From: Xylocopilactobacillus apicola
GTDB lineage: Bacteria > Bacillota > Bacilli > Lactobacillales > Lactobacillaceae
Length of the DNA stretch: 64,000 bases
Reading direction: 5' to 3'
Assembly (NCBI RefSeq): GCF_033095985.1
Contig: NZ_AP026802.1
Coordinates: forward strand, 1,302,001 to 1,366,000
A program made the translations under genes and the position numbers. Shown here piece after piece: positions 1-11,164 of the stretch. Below the pieces are notes generated by a model, which made no database searches, had not been told where the DNA came from, and was given only the letters and a program-made list of their open reading frames with translations. The stretch's first letter is position 1. Every line of letters starts with the position of its first letter.

Positions 1-853
1 TCGCGGTTCCATTTCGGGCAATTCGCGTTGGTAAAACACAATCAAAAATATCGACTCCGCGGATCACTCCATCGATCAAAGAATCTGCCGTCCCAACTCC
101 CATCAAATAACGCGGTTTGTTCTCTGGTAATAATGGCGTTGTATAAGATAACACTTCGTTCATTTCTGACTTAGTTTCTCCAACAGAAAGGCCACCAATA
201 GAATAACCTGCAAAATCCATTGCAACTAAATCTTTAGCACTTTGCTCTCTTAAATCGCGATGGCCTCCACCTTGAACAATCCCAAAAAGACCTTGATCAG
301 GGCGTCCGGTTTTCAAGTGTTGCTGAAGTCCTCTCTCTGCCCAGCGGCTAGTTCGCTCAATTGCCGCTTTCATTTGATCATGACTACTGTCAAAAGGTTC
401 TAAGATATCAAGACTCATCATAATATCTGAATCCAGATCATTTTGTACTCTGATCGACACCTCTGGAGTCATATTCATCCGATCACCATTAAGATGATTT
501 TTAAATTCAATTCCTTCTTCAGAAAAATTTCTTAAATCAGCTAATGAAAAAGCTTGAAACCCTCCAGAATCAGTCAAAATTGGCTGATCCCAGTTCATAA
601 ATTCATGGAGGCCGCCAGCTTTTTTAACAACTTGTTCCCCGGGACGCACCCACATATGGTAGGTATTAACTAAAATGATCCCTGCACCTAGGCTTTTAAG
701 ATCGTCTTTTGACATAGATTTAACAGTTGCTTGGGTTCCCACAGGCATAAACATCGGAGTCTGATAAGTTCCTCGGGTTGTGATAATCTCTCCTGCCCGG
801 GCTAAACTTCGGGGATCTTTTTTTTCTAAACGGTATTTAATTGGCCAGTCCAT
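1..853 (-). CDS. tgt: queuine tRNA-ribosyltransferase (partial, C-terminus beyond the window)
   Basis: This enzyme exchanges guanine-34 of GUN-anticodon tRNAs for the queuosine precursor base. The frame opens with ATG at 853 ([13 protein letters not shown]) and stays open to the left edge, giving 284 residues of the roughly 380 expected. Family motifs are in order: [34 protein letters not shown] with the substrate-binding Asp, [36 protein letters not shown] and [13 protein letters not shown] with the catalytic Asp. The C-terminal zinc-binding segment is missing only because of the window edge. It lies 11 bp downstream of queA, which makes the other queuosine enzyme, so the two are probably co-transcribed. 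Confidence 0.95.
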   Translation of the reverse strand, partial: MDWPIKYRLEKKDPRSLARAGEIITTRGTYQTPMFMPVGTQATVKSMSKDDLKSLGAGIILVNTYHMWVRPGEQVVKKAGGLHEFMNWDQPILTDSGGFQAFSLADLRNFSEEGIEFKNHLNGDRMNMTPEVSIRVQNDLDSDIMMSLDILEPFDSSHDQMKAAIERTSRWAERGLQQHLKTGRPDQGLFGIVQGGGHRDLREQSAKDLVAMDFAGYSIGGLSVGETKSEMNEVLSYTTPLLPENKPRYLMGVGTADSLIDGVIRGVDIFDCVLPTRIARNGTA

Positions 854-864
854 TTTCCCTCAAT

Positions 865-1914
865 TCATTTAATTAACATCGCATCGCCAAAGCTAAAGAA
901 ACGATACTTTTGTTTAATTGCGTGTTCATATGCTGCTAAAATCTGTTCACGATTAGCAAAAGATGCCACTAACATGACAAGTGTCGACTTCGGCAAATGG
1001 AAATTAGTAATGAGTTCGTCTACTGCTTCCCACTTGAATCCAGGATAAATAAAAATATCTGTATATCCTGAGTCAGCGACAATTTTACCGTCATGATTAT
1101 GAGCAACAGTTTCAAGTGTCCTTACCACCGTTGTCCCATTAGCTATCACGCGATGACCTTCTTGATGAGTTTGATTAATTAAATCGGCAGTCTTTTCATC
1201 CAAGATATAATACTCACTATGCATATGATGTTCTTTAACATTGTCGGTATTCACCGGACGAAATGTCCCTAATCCCACGTGTAAAGTAAGATACGCGACA
1301 TTAACACCTTTATCTTTAACTTTTGCAAGTAAGTCTTTGGTCCAATGTAACCCTGCTGTTGGAGCGGCTGCCGATCCCCAGTTTTTAGCATAAACTGTTT
1401 GGTAACGATCTTTATCTGCCAATTTTTCTTTAATGTAGGGCGGCAGCGGCATTTCTCCCAACTGATCTAAAATTTCTAGGAAAACTCCCTCGTAATTAAA
1501 AGTTACATTGAAGCGTCCTTCTCCAAGATAGTCTTGAATCGTAGCTTTCAATAAGCCATTTCCAAAAACTACCTCTGTTTTCGAATGAAGATGGCGTGCT
1601 GGTTTGGCTAGAACTTCCCAATCATTACTATGAGTGTTTTTTAATAATAGAAATTCAACATGTCCATGAGTATCTGATTTTTCTCCGATTAAGCGGGCAG
1701 GCATGACCTTCGAATCGTTTAAGACCAAAGTATCACCTGGATTTAGATAATCAATAATATTATAGAAATGTTGGTCCGTCAATTGATCAGTTTTACGATC
1801 TAGCACCAAAAGACGTGAACTGGAACGATCTATAATCGGAGTTTGAGCGATTAATTCTGGCGGTAAATCGTAATCGTAACTCTCCGTTGATAATAAATTT
1901 ATTTTACTATTCAA
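865..1914 (-). CDS. queA: S-adenosylmethionine:tRNA ribosyltransferase-isomerase
   Basis: QueA transfers and rearranges the ribosyl group of S-adenosylmethionine onto preQ1 at tRNA position 34 to form epoxyqueuosine. The 349-residue protein has the family signature [14 protein letters not shown] at residues 13-26, followed by [40 protein letters not shown] and [16 protein letters not shown] near the C-terminus. The length is normal. Its first eight bases overlap the end of ruvB and tgt follows after 11 bp, so it sits inside a tightly packed repair and tRNA-modification operon. The N-terminus has about ten residues before the usual start; an internal start is possible but no better ATG is present. 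Confidence 0.96.
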   Translation of the reverse strand: MNSKINLLSTESYDYDLPPELIAQTPIIDRSSSRLLVLDRKTDQLTDQHFYNIIDYLNPGDTLVLNDSKVMPARLIGEKSDTHGHVEFLLLKNTHSNDWEVLAKPARHLHSKTEVVFGNGLLKATIQDYLGEGRFNVTFNYEGVFLEILDQLGEMPLPPYIKEKLADKDRYQTVYAKNWGSAAAPTAGLHWTKDLLAKVKDKGVNVAYLTLHVGLGTFRPVNTDNVKEHHMHSEYYILDEKTADLINQTHQEGHRVIANGTTVVRTLETVAHNHDGKIVADSGYTDIFIYPGFKWEAVDELITNFHLPKSTLVMLVASFANREQILAAYEHAIKQKYRFFSFGDAMLIK

Positions 1915-2932
1915 ATTTCTCTTCTTTTCTAACTTTTTTTAAATGTTCAATCCCCATAGGAGTAATCATTCTCCCAGATGGGGTGCGAGCAATAAAGCCC
2001 AATTGGAGTAAATAAGGCTCGTATATTTCTTCAATTGTTTCACCTTTTTCTCCTAAATTTGCTGCAATGGTTCTAATACCGACCGCTCGACCTTGATAGA
2101 GATCATACATTAGATCTAAAATTTTGCGATCAAGTTGATCTAAGCCTTTTGAATCAACTTGAAGTTGATCAAGTGCCTGGCGGGCAATCTTTTGATCAAT
2201 TTCAGATTTATTCTCAACTTGTGCAAAATCTCTAATTCTCCTTAAAAGTCGGTTAGCAATCCGGGGCGTGCCGCGTGAACGTAGAGCAATTTCCTTAGCG
2301 CCTTCCTCTGTGATTTGGTAATCTAGAATTCCAGCTGAACGAATCACTATCTGTTCTAATTCAGAACTATTATAAAAGTTAAGCCGTTCAGTAATACCGA
2401 AACGGTCTCTTAAGGGAGCTGTTAACATCCCCGCTCGAGTAGTAGCACCAACTAAAGTAAATGGGGGTACATCGAGATGAACCATGCGTGTTCCCTCTTG
2501 ACCGTTAAGATTGATATCAAGATAGTAATCTTCCATAACACTGTAAAGAATTTCTTCAATCGAGCGCGGAATTCGGTGAATTTCGTCAATAAACAAAACA
2601 TCTCCTGGCTCAAGAGATGAAATGATCGAAACTAAATCACCAGCCTTCTCAATTGCAGGACCGCTGGTTGTTTTCAGATTAGCATGAAGTTCATTGGCAA
2701 TAATATTGGCTAAAGTTGTTTTTCCAAGACCAGGAGGTCCATAAAAAAGCACATGATCCATCGCCTCTTCACGCATCTGAGCTGCCTTAATATAAACTTC
2801 TAATTCAGCTTTAACCTTACTCTGACCTACATAGCTAGCTAACGTTTGAGGGCGAATAGAATCATTTGACTGCTCTTCCTCTAAATCCGTAATCTCGCTA
2901 TTTAATAAATCTAAATCGTCATTAAAATCCAT
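1907..2932 (-). CDS. ruvB: Holliday junction branch migration DNA helicase RuvB
   Basis: RuvB is the AAA+ motor that, loaded by RuvA, drives Holliday junction branch migration during recombinational repair. Visible motifs are Walker [10 protein letters not shown] at residues 65-73, Walker B and sensor residues in FIDEIHR near 114-120, the GATTRAGML stretch, the sensor 2 region [15 protein letters not shown], and the C-terminal winged-helix region [15 protein letters not shown]. The 341-residue length is normal. Its start lies one base from the end of ruvA, indicating translational coupling, and its end overlaps queA by eight bases. Confidence 0.98.
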   Translation of the reverse strand: MDFNDDLDLLNSEITDLEEEQSNDSIRPQTLASYVGQSKVKAELEVYIKAAQMREEAMDHVLFYGPPGLGKTTLANIIANELHANLKTTSGPAIEKAGDLVSIISSLEPGDVLFIDEIHRIPRSIEEILYSVMEDYYLDINLNGQEGTRMVHLDVPPFTLVGATTRAGMLTAPLRDRFGITERLNFYNSSELEQIVIRSAGILDYQITEEGAKEIALRSRGTPRIANRLLRRIRDFAQVENKSEIDQKIARQALDQLQVDSKGLDQLDRKILDLMYDLYQGRAVGIRTIAANLGEKGETIEEIYEPYLLQLGFIARTPSGRMITPMGIEHLKKVRKEEKFE

Positions 2933-2933
2933 T

Positions 2934-3515
2934 TTATTTATCCGTTAAAATGCTTAGGCCGAGTTTTAAATATTCTTGTGTAGTCAATTCTTTTTGCTCT
3001 TTTTTCATAATTTTCCCTGCACCTTGAGCTTCTTTTTCACTAAATCCAAGTGCAATTAGTGCATCAATTGCATCTTGAAGAGCCTGATTTTCAACTGCAA
3101 ATAGGCCTTCATTTTTAGAAACGGTACCCAGCTTACCTTTGAGATCTAAAATAATTTGTTGAGCAGTCCTTTTACCCACACCAGGAAATTTCATCAATAG
3201 TTTAAGATCGTCATTCTCGACTGCTTCTGCTAATTTTGTCGCATCTTTTGAAGCGACAATCGCATGAGCACTTTTTGGCCCGATTCCTGAAACTTTTAAA
3301 AGTTTCTCAAATAGCTCTAATTCTGCTGTCGTTTTAAAACCGTACAAAGTTAAATCAGTATCGGTAGAAACCATGTGGGTATAAAGCCGCGCCTGATCTC
3401 CTAAATTAAAAGAGTAAGGATCACCATTTTTAATTCTAAATCCGATCCCATTAATATTTAAAATAACCGCTCCCGCTTCAATTTGCGCAACGATCCCTTC
3501 AATGAATGCAAACAT
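2934..3515 (-). CDS. ruvA: Holliday junction branch migration protein RuvA
   Basis: RuvA binds four-way junctions as a tetramer and recruits RuvB. The 193-residue protein has an N-terminal OB-fold ([13 protein letters not shown] onward), two helix-hairpin-helix segments recognisable as VSGIGPKSA and FPGVGKRTA, and a C-terminal RuvB-binding domain with [12 protein letters not shown]. Length is normal. It precedes ruvB directly. What lies upstream, 22 bp away, is the uppP gene rather than mutL, which is an unusual neighbour. Confidence 0.97.
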   Translation of the reverse strand: MFAFIEGIVAQIEAGAVILNINGIGFRIKNGDPYSFNLGDQARLYTHMVSTDTDLTLYGFKTTAELELFEKLLKVSGIGPKSAHAIVASKDATKLAEAVENDDLKLLMKFPGVGKRTAQQIILDLKGKLGTVSKNEGLFAVENQALQDAIDALIALGFSEKEAQGAGKIMKKEQKELTTQEYLKLGLSILTDK

Positions 3516-3537
3516 CTGTTCTCCTTATTTTAACACC

Positions 3538-4404
3538 TTAGAAAAGTTTGAAAAAGGCTCCTGCAATAATTACCACAAAACCCAGTATGATTCGATAAAC
3601 ACCAAACACTTTGAAATTATGCTTTTTAAGGTAGTTCATTAGAAATACTACTGCAAACCAAGCCACAATCATTGAAACAACAAATCCCACTAAAAGAGTA
3701 GTAAGTTCAAGACCGCTCATTGTAGCACCTTTTAAGAAAAATTTCCCTAACTTTAAAATCGTCACCCCAAACATTGTCGGAATTGCCAGAAAGAAAGAAA
3801 ATTCAGTTGCTGCCATCCGGCTCATTCCTAGGATTAAAGCACCCAAAATCGTTGCGCCCGAACGTGAAGTCCCAGGAACAATGCTTAGTGCTTGAAAGCA
3901 GCCGATCGATAGCGCTAATCCATAAGTCATATTATGCAGTTTTGTGCGCCGAATCTGGCGAGTCCGATTCCAATTTTCAATTACAATGAAAAGAATTCCA
4001 TAAATTATCAAAGTAGCTGAAACCACCTGCCAGTTCATCAAGTGTTCATCCATCCAGTCGTTTAGCGGCAATCCCACTACCACTGAGGGAATCACTCCCA
4101 CCACGACATAAAACCATAATTGCCAAGTATCGTGTTTTTGTTGCCGATCTTTTTTGCCAGAAAAAGGATTCAGCCGATTAAAATAAATGAAAATTACTGC
4201 AAAAATTGCTCCCAGTTGAATCACGTAACTGAACATGGTCCAGAAATTGGCATCAAATGCGACAATTTTCGCATTCGGATCAACCGTTGTTGGGATTTTC
4301 ATTAGATTTTCAGCTAAAACAATATGGCCTGTCGAACTAATAGGTAAAAACTCGGTAATTCCTTCGATAATACCGATAATAACTGCTTGAAGAATATGTA
4401 TCAT
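3538..4404 (-). CDS. uppP: undecaprenyl-diphosphate phosphatase (BacA/UppP family)
   Basis: This integral membrane enzyme dephosphorylates undecaprenyl diphosphate so that the lipid carrier can be reused for cell-wall synthesis; overproduction is known to give bacitracin resistance. The signature EGITEFLPISSTGH is at residues 14-27 and the second active-site motif PGTSRSG is near residue 178. Hydrophobic segments fill most of the 288 residues, consistent with the usual polytopic fold. It is inserted between mutL and ruvA in the repair operon, with 30-bp and 22-bp gaps, so it probably shares their transcript. Confidence 0.96.
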   Translation of the reverse strand: MIHILQAVIIGIIEGITEFLPISSTGHIVLAENLMKIPTTVDPNAKIVAFDANFWTMFSYVIQLGAIFAVIFIYFNRLNPFSGKKDRQQKHDTWQLWFYVVVGVIPSVVVGLPLNDWMDEHLMNWQVVSATLIIYGILFIVIENWNRTRQIRRTKLHNMTYGLALSIGCFQALSIVPGTSRSGATILGALILGMSRMAATEFSFFLAIPTMFGVTILKLGKFFLKGATMSGLELTTLLVGFVVSMIVAWFAVVFLMNYLKKHNFKVFGVYRIILGFVVIIAGAFFKLF

Positions 4405-4434
4405 TATTATTCCAATCTAAGATATTTTCTATAA

Positions 4435-6417
4435 CTAATCTACACTCAAACCCAGATCATGTAAATGCGGATCTTGAAGTCTTTTAAACATTCGATCTAA
4501 ATCATGATTGGTAATTTGCACCAAAACTGGGCGCCCATGCGGACAATTAAAGGGATTTTCGCACATTGCTAAATTTTTGATTAATTCACGTGCTTCGCTA
4601 TCTGAGAGAAATTGATGTGCCTTAATTGCTCTTTTACAGCTCATCATTTTGGCAGTCTTTAAACGAAAATTCTCTAGGGTGATTTGATGATTGTTAAGAA
4701 TAAAATCGATCATTTCTTTAATCGTTGACTTCACCTGATTAGCTTTAATCCAAGCTGGATACTGATTAAGTAAGAAACTGTTGCCGCCAAATTCTGTTAA
4801 ATGAATCCCCAAATCAGCTAAGACCGACTTCTTACCCTGAATTTCCGAAAAATCACTTTGTGAATATTCCAAAACTAACGGCACTAAAAGGGTTTGTTCA
4901 TCCGAATTAACTTCACCAAGTTTTTGGCGATAATACTCGAAATTAATTCGTTCTTGCGCGGCATGCTGATCAATAATATAAAGACCATCTTTGGTGTTTG
5001 CAAGTAAATAAGTTCCTTGAACCTGACCAACGTATTCTAACGTTGGAAAACGACTTTTTTCCTCAGCCTTAGTAAAAAGATTACTATCTTTAGGCTTATC
5101 AGTTGAAATGTCCGATTTATCATCAACAAAAGATGCCACTTTCTTTTCGTTGGAATAACGTTCGTCCCATTTTTTCATTTGTTGCTGATCTTCCGGCATA
5201 AACAGCGGAATGTTTGAAAAATCTGCCTGATTAGGTTTTTCCACTTCAAAGTTTGGTAACTCTGATGCTTCACCATTTTCTTTAACTTGCCCGACAGCCA
5301 CTTGTGGATTTTGAGTGAAATAATCAACTGATGCATGACTCAATGATTCAAAATGCTTTTGCATCTCGACTGCTGGATCGATCACATCAGAAAAGCTCAT
5401 TTTATTAGGATCAGCAGCTGGTATTAAATCCAAGTGGCCCAAAGCTTGATCAACTGCTTGATTAATTAAACCGCCTAATTGATCAATTTTCGAAATTTTC
5501 AGCTCTTGTTTGGAAGGATGGATATTAACATCAACCAGATGCGGATCCAACTCAATTTCAATTACGGCGGTTGGAAAACGGCCAACCATTAATTTAGTCC
5601 GATATCCGTCTAGAAGATAACGAGTCAATTCCAAGCTTCGAACGACTCTCCCATTCACACTAAAATTAATATTACGGCGGTTAGATCGCGTATTATCAGG
5701 ACGGGAGACAAAACCATTAACCGAAAAATCATCATCTTTTTTGGATATTTCAATAAGACTCTGAGAAAACTCGACACCGTAAATTCCAGCAACTGTCTGT
5801 CTAAAATCTCCGTTTCCAGCGGTATGTAAAATTTCTTTGCCGTTTGAATAAAGGGAAAACTTAATTTGAGGCTGACTCATCGCCAGACGTTGGACAATAT
5901 CAGTAACATGCCTCAACTCAGTCGAAATTGATTTCAAATATTTCAATCTAACTGGCGTATTAAAGAAAAGTTCTCGGACTGTTACTGTAGTCCCAACTGC
6001 CTTACTGATCGTTTTTCGCTCAGTAACCTTTCCACCAGCTCCAATAATCGTTTTGCCCAACTCATTTTTAGTTTGTGAGGATAATTCAAAACGAGATATC
6101 TGAACAATACTAGCAAGTGCTTCACCTCGAAAACCCATCGTTTTAAGCCGGAAAATATCCCCAGTCCGATTTACCTTGCTGGTGGTATGAGCAGTAATCG
6201 CCAATTCAAGTTCATCGGGATTGATCCCTGCTCCATTGTCAATCACCTTAATTTCTTCTATTCCAGCTTGTTTGACATAAATTCGAATATCGGTTGACCC
6301 AGCATCAATTGAATTTTCAACTAATTCTTTAACTACTGAGGCAGGGCGTTCAATTACTTCCCCTGCAGCAATTACATTAATCATATCCGCTGATAGAACA
6401 TGAATTTTATTCGTCAT
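4435..6417 (-). CDS. mutL: DNA mismatch repair endonuclease MutL
   Basis: MutL couples mismatch recognition by MutS to strand removal. The N-terminal GHKL ATPase is clear: ELVENSIDAGST with the catalytic Asn/Glu region, DNGAGI, and GFRGEALASI. A poorly conserved acidic and polar linker follows (about residues 335-460). The C-terminal domain carries the metal-dependent endonuclease motif DQHAAQERINFE and the zinc-site residues in SCKRAIKAH and NCPHGRP, so this is the nicking type of MutL found in bacteria without MutH. The 660-residue length is normal. Its start overlaps the end of mutS by 11 bp. Confidence 0.97.
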   Translation of the reverse strand: MTNKIHVLSADMINVIAAGEVIERPASVVKELVENSIDAGSTDIRIYVKQAGIEEIKVIDNGAGINPDELELAITAHTTSKVNRTGDIFRLKTMGFRGEALASIVQISRFELSSQTKNELGKTIIGAGGKVTERKTISKAVGTTVTVRELFFNTPVRLKYLKSISTELRHVTDIVQRLAMSQPQIKFSLYSNGKEILHTAGNGDFRQTVAGIYGVEFSQSLIEISKKDDDFSVNGFVSRPDNTRSNRRNINFSVNGRVVRSLELTRYLLDGYRTKLMVGRFPTAVIEIELDPHLVDVNIHPSKQELKISKIDQLGGLINQAVDQALGHLDLIPAADPNKMSFSDVIDPAVEMQKHFESLSHASVDYFTQNPQVAVGQVKENGEASELPNFEVEKPNQADFSNIPLFMPEDQQQMKKWDERYSNEKKVASFVDDKSDISTDKPKDSNLFTKAEEKSRFPTLEYVGQVQGTYLLANTKDGLYIIDQHAAQERINFEYYRQKLGEVNSDEQTLLVPLVLEYSQSDFSEIQGKKSVLADLGIHLTEFGGNSFLLNQYPAWIKANQVKSTIKEMIDFILNNHQITLENFRLKTAKMMSCKRAIKAHQFLSDSEARELIKNLAMCENPFNCPHGRPVLVQITNHDLDRMFKRLQDPHLHDLGLSVD

Positions 6418-8935
6418 CTATTTGATTCACCTCCTCTTGTAATTCACAAAGCAAGTTTAGAGCATCGATTGGTTTTAATGTATCAAGATCAATTCCTTGA
6501 ATTTTTTGAATCAATTCACTTGAAATCGATTCCTCAGGACTTGCTGTAGCTTGATAAAACAAATTTTCTTGACTGAATTTACCAACCGGTGCAAGGGCAG
6601 AAGATTTCTCAAATTCTTTCAAGTAATGAAAAGCATCTTTGACGACTTGTTTAGGAAGGCCCGCCAGTTGCGCAACATGAACCCCATAAGATCGATCAGA
6701 AGGACCGTCCAGCATTTTATGGATAAAAATCAGTTTTCCTTTTTTTAAAACTGCGCCAACGTGTTTATTATTCAAATTATTCATTTGAGTCGACAACTGA
6801 GTCAATTCATGATAATGGGTTGAAAACAAAGTTTTCGCGTGTACTTGCTCGCTTAAATACTTAATAATTGCCATGGCAATCGCCATTCCGTCATAAGTTG
6901 CTGTTCCCCGACCTATTTCATCCATGAGAATCAAACTATTACTTGTCGATTCCTGCAAGGCCCGATTTGCTTCTTTCATCTCCACCATAAAAGTACTCTC
7001 GCCAGTTAAAAGATTATCACTTGCACCGATCCGAGTAAAAATTTGATCAAAAAGTGGTAATTTTGCCTCATTAGCTGGAACAAAACTGCCAATCTGTGCC
7101 ATAATCACAATTAATCCTAATTGCCTTAAATACGTGCTTTTTCCAGACATATTTGGGCCAGTAATAATTGTAATTTCGTTATTTTCTGGCATTAAAATAT
7201 CATTTGGGACGAAATCAATAACCGAATTAGCTTGCTCAACAACGGGATGACGAGATTCAACTAGTTTAATTTCTCTTTTTTCAGAAATTTGTGGACGAAC
7301 ATAAGAATTTTTTTCGCTATCAATTGCTAAAGCATTCAAAACATCGAGTTGGGCCACTTGACCTGCTAATTTTTGAATTTTAGCAATTTGTTCTTTAATT
7401 TGATCTCGAATCTCGTTAAAAAGGGAATATTCGAGCTTGGCCGAGTTATCTCGCGCATTTAAAATTAAATTTTCATGTTCTTTTAGCTCTGGTGTGATAT
7501 AACGTTCAGCATTTGCTAAAGTTTGTTTTCGTTGATAATTATCCGGTACTTTATCTTGATTAACCTTTGACACTTCTAGATAATAACCAAACACTCGATT
7601 ATAACCCACTTTTAATGTATTAATTCCGGTTCGCGCTTTTTCTTTAGCCTCCATTTGAGCAATCCAAGCTCGTCCACCGGTTAGGCTATCCCGATACTGA
7701 TCCAGTTCTGAATTATAACCATCGCAAATTATATCACCATCAGTAATCGTAATCGGTGCATCTTCTTTAATTGAATGATCTATTAAATCTGAAATATCAG
7801 TCAAAGGATCAAGTAATTTTTCATAATTGCGTAAAATCTCTTCACCACTTTTTCCCAAAGCAGATTTAATCTGAGGAATTTCTTGCAAAGTTTTTTTCAA
7901 CATGGTGAGTTCGCGAGCATTAATATTTCCAAAAGCGATCTTCGAACTCAAATGTTCTAAATCGTAGACCTTTTTTAATTTTCCTTGAAGATCGTTACGA
8001 ATTACATATTCTTTAATTAAAATAGCAACAAAATCTTGGCGCCATTCAATCTTCTTAGGATCAAGCAAAGGACGTTCAATCCAATTTCTAAGTAAGCGCG
8101 AACCCATCGTAGTTGATGTTTGATCAAGCGCCCAAAACAATGACCCATACTTCTTGCCAGTGCTTAGAGCGTGAGTTAATTCCAAGTTTTGTTTTGAAGC
8201 ATAATCAATCAAAAGAAACTCCTGTGGTTCATAATACACCGGTTCACTTAAATTGGAGAGCGAGCGCATTTGAGTTGAAGTTATATAAGATTCAAGCAAG
8301 GTATATGCGCTGACTCCTGGGTCTTCTTGATCCAATTTAAAATCCACTGGCGAAAACGTCATCTGTCTTTTAGCAAAAACTTGCTTTAAACGCTTCAAAT
8401 CATTTTTGGTCGTCACTAACTCTCGCGAATTTAAACCTAAAACTTCAAAGATAGCACTGTTAAGGTTAGAGAATTTTGTATATTTAAACTCACCAGTTGC
8501 TAAATCAGCATAGGCTAAGCCAATTTCTTCTCCTAAAACTAGAGCGCTAAGATAATTATTATCAGTCAAATCTTCATCACTAATGAAAGTTCCTGGCGTT
8601 ACTACTCGCGTTACTTGTCGTTTAACAGTTTGACCCGTCGATGACTTGGGATCTTCTATTTGATCGCAAATTGCCGCCTTATAACCCATTTCAGTTAATT
8701 CAGATAAATACTTATCAATTGCATGATGGGGCATCCCACACATTGGAATTTGCTCATCAGCACTTTTTGAACGGGAAGTTAACGTCAATTCTAAAAGTTG
8801 AGCTCCCTTAACGGCATCCGAATCAAACATTTCATAAAAATCACCAACTCGGAAAAATAGGAAAGCATCTGGATATTCTTTTTTAATAGATCGATATTGC
8901 CTCATCATTGGGCTATCTGCGATTTTTTGTGGCAT
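6407..8935 (-). CDS. mutS: DNA mismatch recognition ATPase MutS
   Basis: MutS recognises mismatches and small loops. The N-terminal mismatch-reading motif is FFRVGDFYEMF, with the Phe-X-Glu residues near position 34. The C-terminal ABC-type ATPase has Walker A GPNMSGKSTYLRQ and Walker B ILMDEIGRGT, then the helix-turn-helix tail. Length 842 is normal. It is the first gene of the mutS-mutL-uppP-ruvA-ruvB-queA-tgt series. A terminator for the upstream pts genes lies about 55 bp before its start, so it should have its own promoter in the AT-rich stretch 8936-8990. Confidence 0.98.
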   Translation of the reverse strand: MPQKIADSPMMRQYRSIKKEYPDAFLFFRVGDFYEMFDSDAVKGAQLLELTLTSRSKSADEQIPMCGMPHHAIDKYLSELTEMGYKAAICDQIEDPKSSTGQTVKRQVTRVVTPGTFISDEDLTDNNYLSALVLGEEIGLAYADLATGEFKYTKFSNLNSAIFEVLGLNSRELVTTKNDLKRLKQVFAKRQMTFSPVDFKLDQEDPGVSAYTLLESYITSTQMRSLSNLSEPVYYEPQEFLLIDYASKQNLELTHALSTGKKYGSLFWALDQTSTTMGSRLLRNWIERPLLDPKKIEWRQDFVAILIKEYVIRNDLQGKLKKVYDLEHLSSKIAFGNINARELTMLKKTLQEIPQIKSALGKSGEEILRNYEKLLDPLTDISDLIDHSIKEDAPITITDGDIICDGYNSELDQYRDSLTGGRAWIAQMEAKEKARTGINTLKVGYNRVFGYYLEVSKVNQDKVPDNYQRKQTLANAERYITPELKEHENLILNARDNSAKLEYSLFNEIRDQIKEQIAKIQKLAGQVAQLDVLNALAIDSEKNSYVRPQISEKREIKLVESRHPVVEQANSVIDFVPNDILMPENNEITIITGPNMSGKSTYLRQLGLIVIMAQIGSFVPANEAKLPLFDQIFTRIGASDNLLTGESTFMVEMKEANRALQESTSNSLILMDEIGRGTATYDGMAIAMAIIKYLSEQVHAKTLFSTHYHELTQLSTQMNNLNNKHVGAVLKKGKLIFIHKMLDGPSDRSYGVHVAQLAGLPKQVVKDAFHYLKEFEKSSALAPVGKFSQENLFYQATASPEESISSELIQKIQGIDLDTLKPIDALNLLCELQEEVNQIDDE

Positions 8936-8990
8936 CTTATTCCTTCTCTTAAAAGTTTAATATAAAATCCATTATAACTGAATTTTGGGT

Positions 8991-9030
8991 AAAAAAAGAA
9001 ACCAACAATTTTTATTAATGTTAGTTTCCC
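8991..9030 (-). terminator. Rho-independent terminator of ptsHI
   Basis: On the minus strand the stem GAAACTAACA pairs with TGTTGGTTTC (8998-9007 with 9019-9028), with one mismatch, followed by seven T (8991-8997). It lies just past the ptsI stop codon. Confidence 0.8.
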
Positions 9031-9047
9031 TTTTTGACGCAATTCAA

Positions 9048-10781
9048 TCAATCTAGATCAATATACTTCTTAACTAATTGAATGTTGTCTTCGTTAGTAA
9101 CACTTTCAGTTATAGCTTTTTCTGCTAATTCAACAACTTTACTGGTATCAATCCGTTTCATTAAGGAACGTATCTTCAAGACAGAAGTAGCTGACATTGA
9201 ATATTCATCAAGCCCCATGCCCAAAAGTATACAATCCATAATCGGATCACCTGCTGCTTCGCCACACATGCCGACCCATTTACCCTCTTTGTGAGCTGAG
9301 TCAATCACATTTTTAACTAAGCGTAAAATCGCTGGATTATATGGTTGATAAAGGTAGGAAACGCGATCATTACCCCGGTCTGCAGCCATGGTGTATTGAA
9401 TCAAATCGTTTGTACCAATACTAAAGAAATCAGCAACTTTGGCAAACTTATCTGCCAAGACAGCTGAAGCAGGAATTTCAACCATCATTCCAACTTCAAT
9501 ATCATCAGAAACAGGGGTTCCGCTTGCTTTTAGCTGATCAAATTCTTCCTGAAAAATTGCTTTTGCTTTTTTAAATTCATTAACTGTGGCAATCATTGGG
9601 AACATAATTCCCAATTTGCCATAGTACGAAGCTCTAATTAGAGCCCTTAATTGAGTTCTAAAAATCTCTTGTCGATCAAGACTAATTCTAATTGCTCGGT
9701 AGCCTAAGAAAGGATTTTCTTCTTCTGGCAATGGTAAATATGGCAAGTGTTTATCCCCACCAATATCCATTGTTCGAACAACTACTTGTTTGCCGTTCAT
9801 TCCTTCAAGTACTTCACGGTAAGCCTCAAACTGAGCATCTTCAGTTGGCAATTCGGACGAATCCATATACAAGAATTCTGTCCGGTATAAACCAATTGCT
9901 TCTGCTCCATTTGCCAAAACTCCTTGAAGATCTTTAGGAGTTCCGATATTAGCAGCCAAAGTGAAGTGCTTCCCATCAGCTGTAATAGTCGATTCGTCCT
10001 TGAGTTTTGCCCACTCTTCTTTTTGCTGAATAAAATCTTTTCCAGCTTTTTCGAACTGAGCAATTTCAGCTGCCGTCGGATCAATGATCACGTCACCAGT
10101 AACACCATTTACTGCAATTTTAACATCGCCAGCGCTCTGAGCTAAACTTGTTGCCCGATCAGTACCGACAACTGCTGGAATTTCAAGCGAACGCGCCATT
10201 ATTGCTGAATGCGCAGTTCGACCACCAACATCAGTTACAAATGCTTTAACATACTTGCGATTAAGCTGAGCTGTATCACTAGGTGCTAAATCCTTAGCCA
10301 AGATCACAACTTCTTCATTAATTAAAGATGGATTAGGAAGGGTTACACCCAACAGATGACTCATCACCCGCTTTGTTACATCTCTAATGTCAGCTGCCCG
10401 TTCCTTCATATAGTCGTTGTCTTGCATCGCTTCAAACGTAGCAATGAAATTATTCGAAATATCTGAAAGAGCTGCTTCAGCATTTTCCTTTTTGTCTTCG
10501 ATTTCTTGCTTAATTGCACCAATAAAATCAGGATCGCCTAAAATCATAATATGAGCTTCAAAAACTTGCGCTTCTTCTACTCCAATCGATTCTTCAGCAT
10601 GAGCTTTAATTTTCTCCAATTCATCTTGAGATTTGGTTAAAGCTTCATCAAGACGTGATTTTTCTTTTTCGACGTCTGCTCCCGTTTTTTTATTGAATGA
10701 AAGATCAGGTTGAACAAGAAGGTAGGCTTTAGCTACGGCAACGCCATCACTGGCAGCAATACCCTTTAAATGCTCAGCCAC
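9048..10781 (-). CDS. ptsI: phosphoenolpyruvate-protein phosphotransferase (PTS enzyme I)
   Basis: Enzyme I takes phosphate from phosphoenolpyruvate and hands it to HPr, energising all PTS sugar uptake. The phospho-histidine is in [12 protein letters not shown] near residue 190. The C-terminal PEP-binding half shows [60 protein letters not shown] and the catalytic Cys in MCGEAAGDP. The 577-residue length is typical. Its ATG shares a base with the stop codon of ptsH (10781), so translation is coupled, and a terminator follows. Confidence 0.98.
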   Translation of the reverse strand: MAEHLKGIAASDGVAVAKAYLLVQPDLSFNKKTGADVEKEKSRLDEALTKSQDELEKIKAHAEESIGVEEAQVFEAHIMILGDPDFIGAIKQEIEDKKENAEAALSDISNNFIATFEAMQDNDYMKERAADIRDVTKRVMSHLLGVTLPNPSLINEEVVILAKDLAPSDTAQLNRKYVKAFVTDVGGRTAHSAIMARSLEIPAVVGTDRATSLAQSAGDVKIAVNGVTGDVIIDPTAAEIAQFEKAGKDFIQQKEEWAKLKDESTITADGKHFTLAANIGTPKDLQGVLANGAEAIGLYRTEFLYMDSSELPTEDAQFEAYREVLEGMNGKQVVVRTMDIGGDKHLPYLPLPEEENPFLGYRAIRISLDRQEIFRTQLRALIRASYYGKLGIMFPMIATVNEFKKAKAIFQEEFDQLKASGTPVSDDIEVGMMVEIPASAVLADKFAKVADFFSIGTNDLIQYTMAADRGNDRVSYLYQPYNPAILRLVKNVIDSAHKEGKWVGMCGEAAGDPIMDCILLGMGLDEYSMSATSVLKIRSLMKRIDTSKVVELAEKAITESVTNEDNIQLVKKYIDLD

Positions 10782-11047
10782 TATTCTGACAATCCTTCCT
10801 TAGTCATTGTTTCATTAATTGCGTTCATTGCTTCATCCGCATCAGCGCCTTCAGCAGAAATTGTTACATCTGCTCCCTGACCAACGCCTAAAGACATTAC
10901 GCCCATGATTGATTTTAAATTAACTGATTTGCCTTTATATTCTAATTTAATATCCGCCTTGAAATTGCTAGCCGTCTGGACCAAAATTGTTGCCGGACGT
11001 GCATGAATACCAGTTTCTGCGATAATATGAAAATCTTTAGATGCCAT
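10781..11047 (-). CDS. ptsH: phosphocarrier protein HPr
   Basis: HPr passes phosphate from enzyme I to sugar-specific EIIA domains. The catalytic His15 is in [10 protein letters not shown] and the regulatory Ser46 is in NLKSIMGV; phosphorylation of that serine by HPr kinase makes HPr the corepressor of CcpA in Firmicutes. CcpA is encoded in this window at 45.2 kb. The 88-residue length is normal. A good ribosome site (AAAGGAG) lies just upstream and the roughly 115-bp region before it should hold the operon promoter. Confidence 0.98.
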   Translation of the reverse strand: MASKDFHIIAETGIHARPATILVQTASNFKADIKLEYKGKSVNLKSIMGVMSLGVGQGADVTISAEGADADEAMNAINETMTKEGLSE

Positions 11048-11164
11048 TTTTTATTACTCCTTTAAGTTTACGTTTAGGGTACAAAACCCCTACACCTGAA
11101 AAGGTTATCATTTTTTTGGAAAATAAACAATAGAAAAAAACGGTTTCTTATTAAAGAAAATAGT

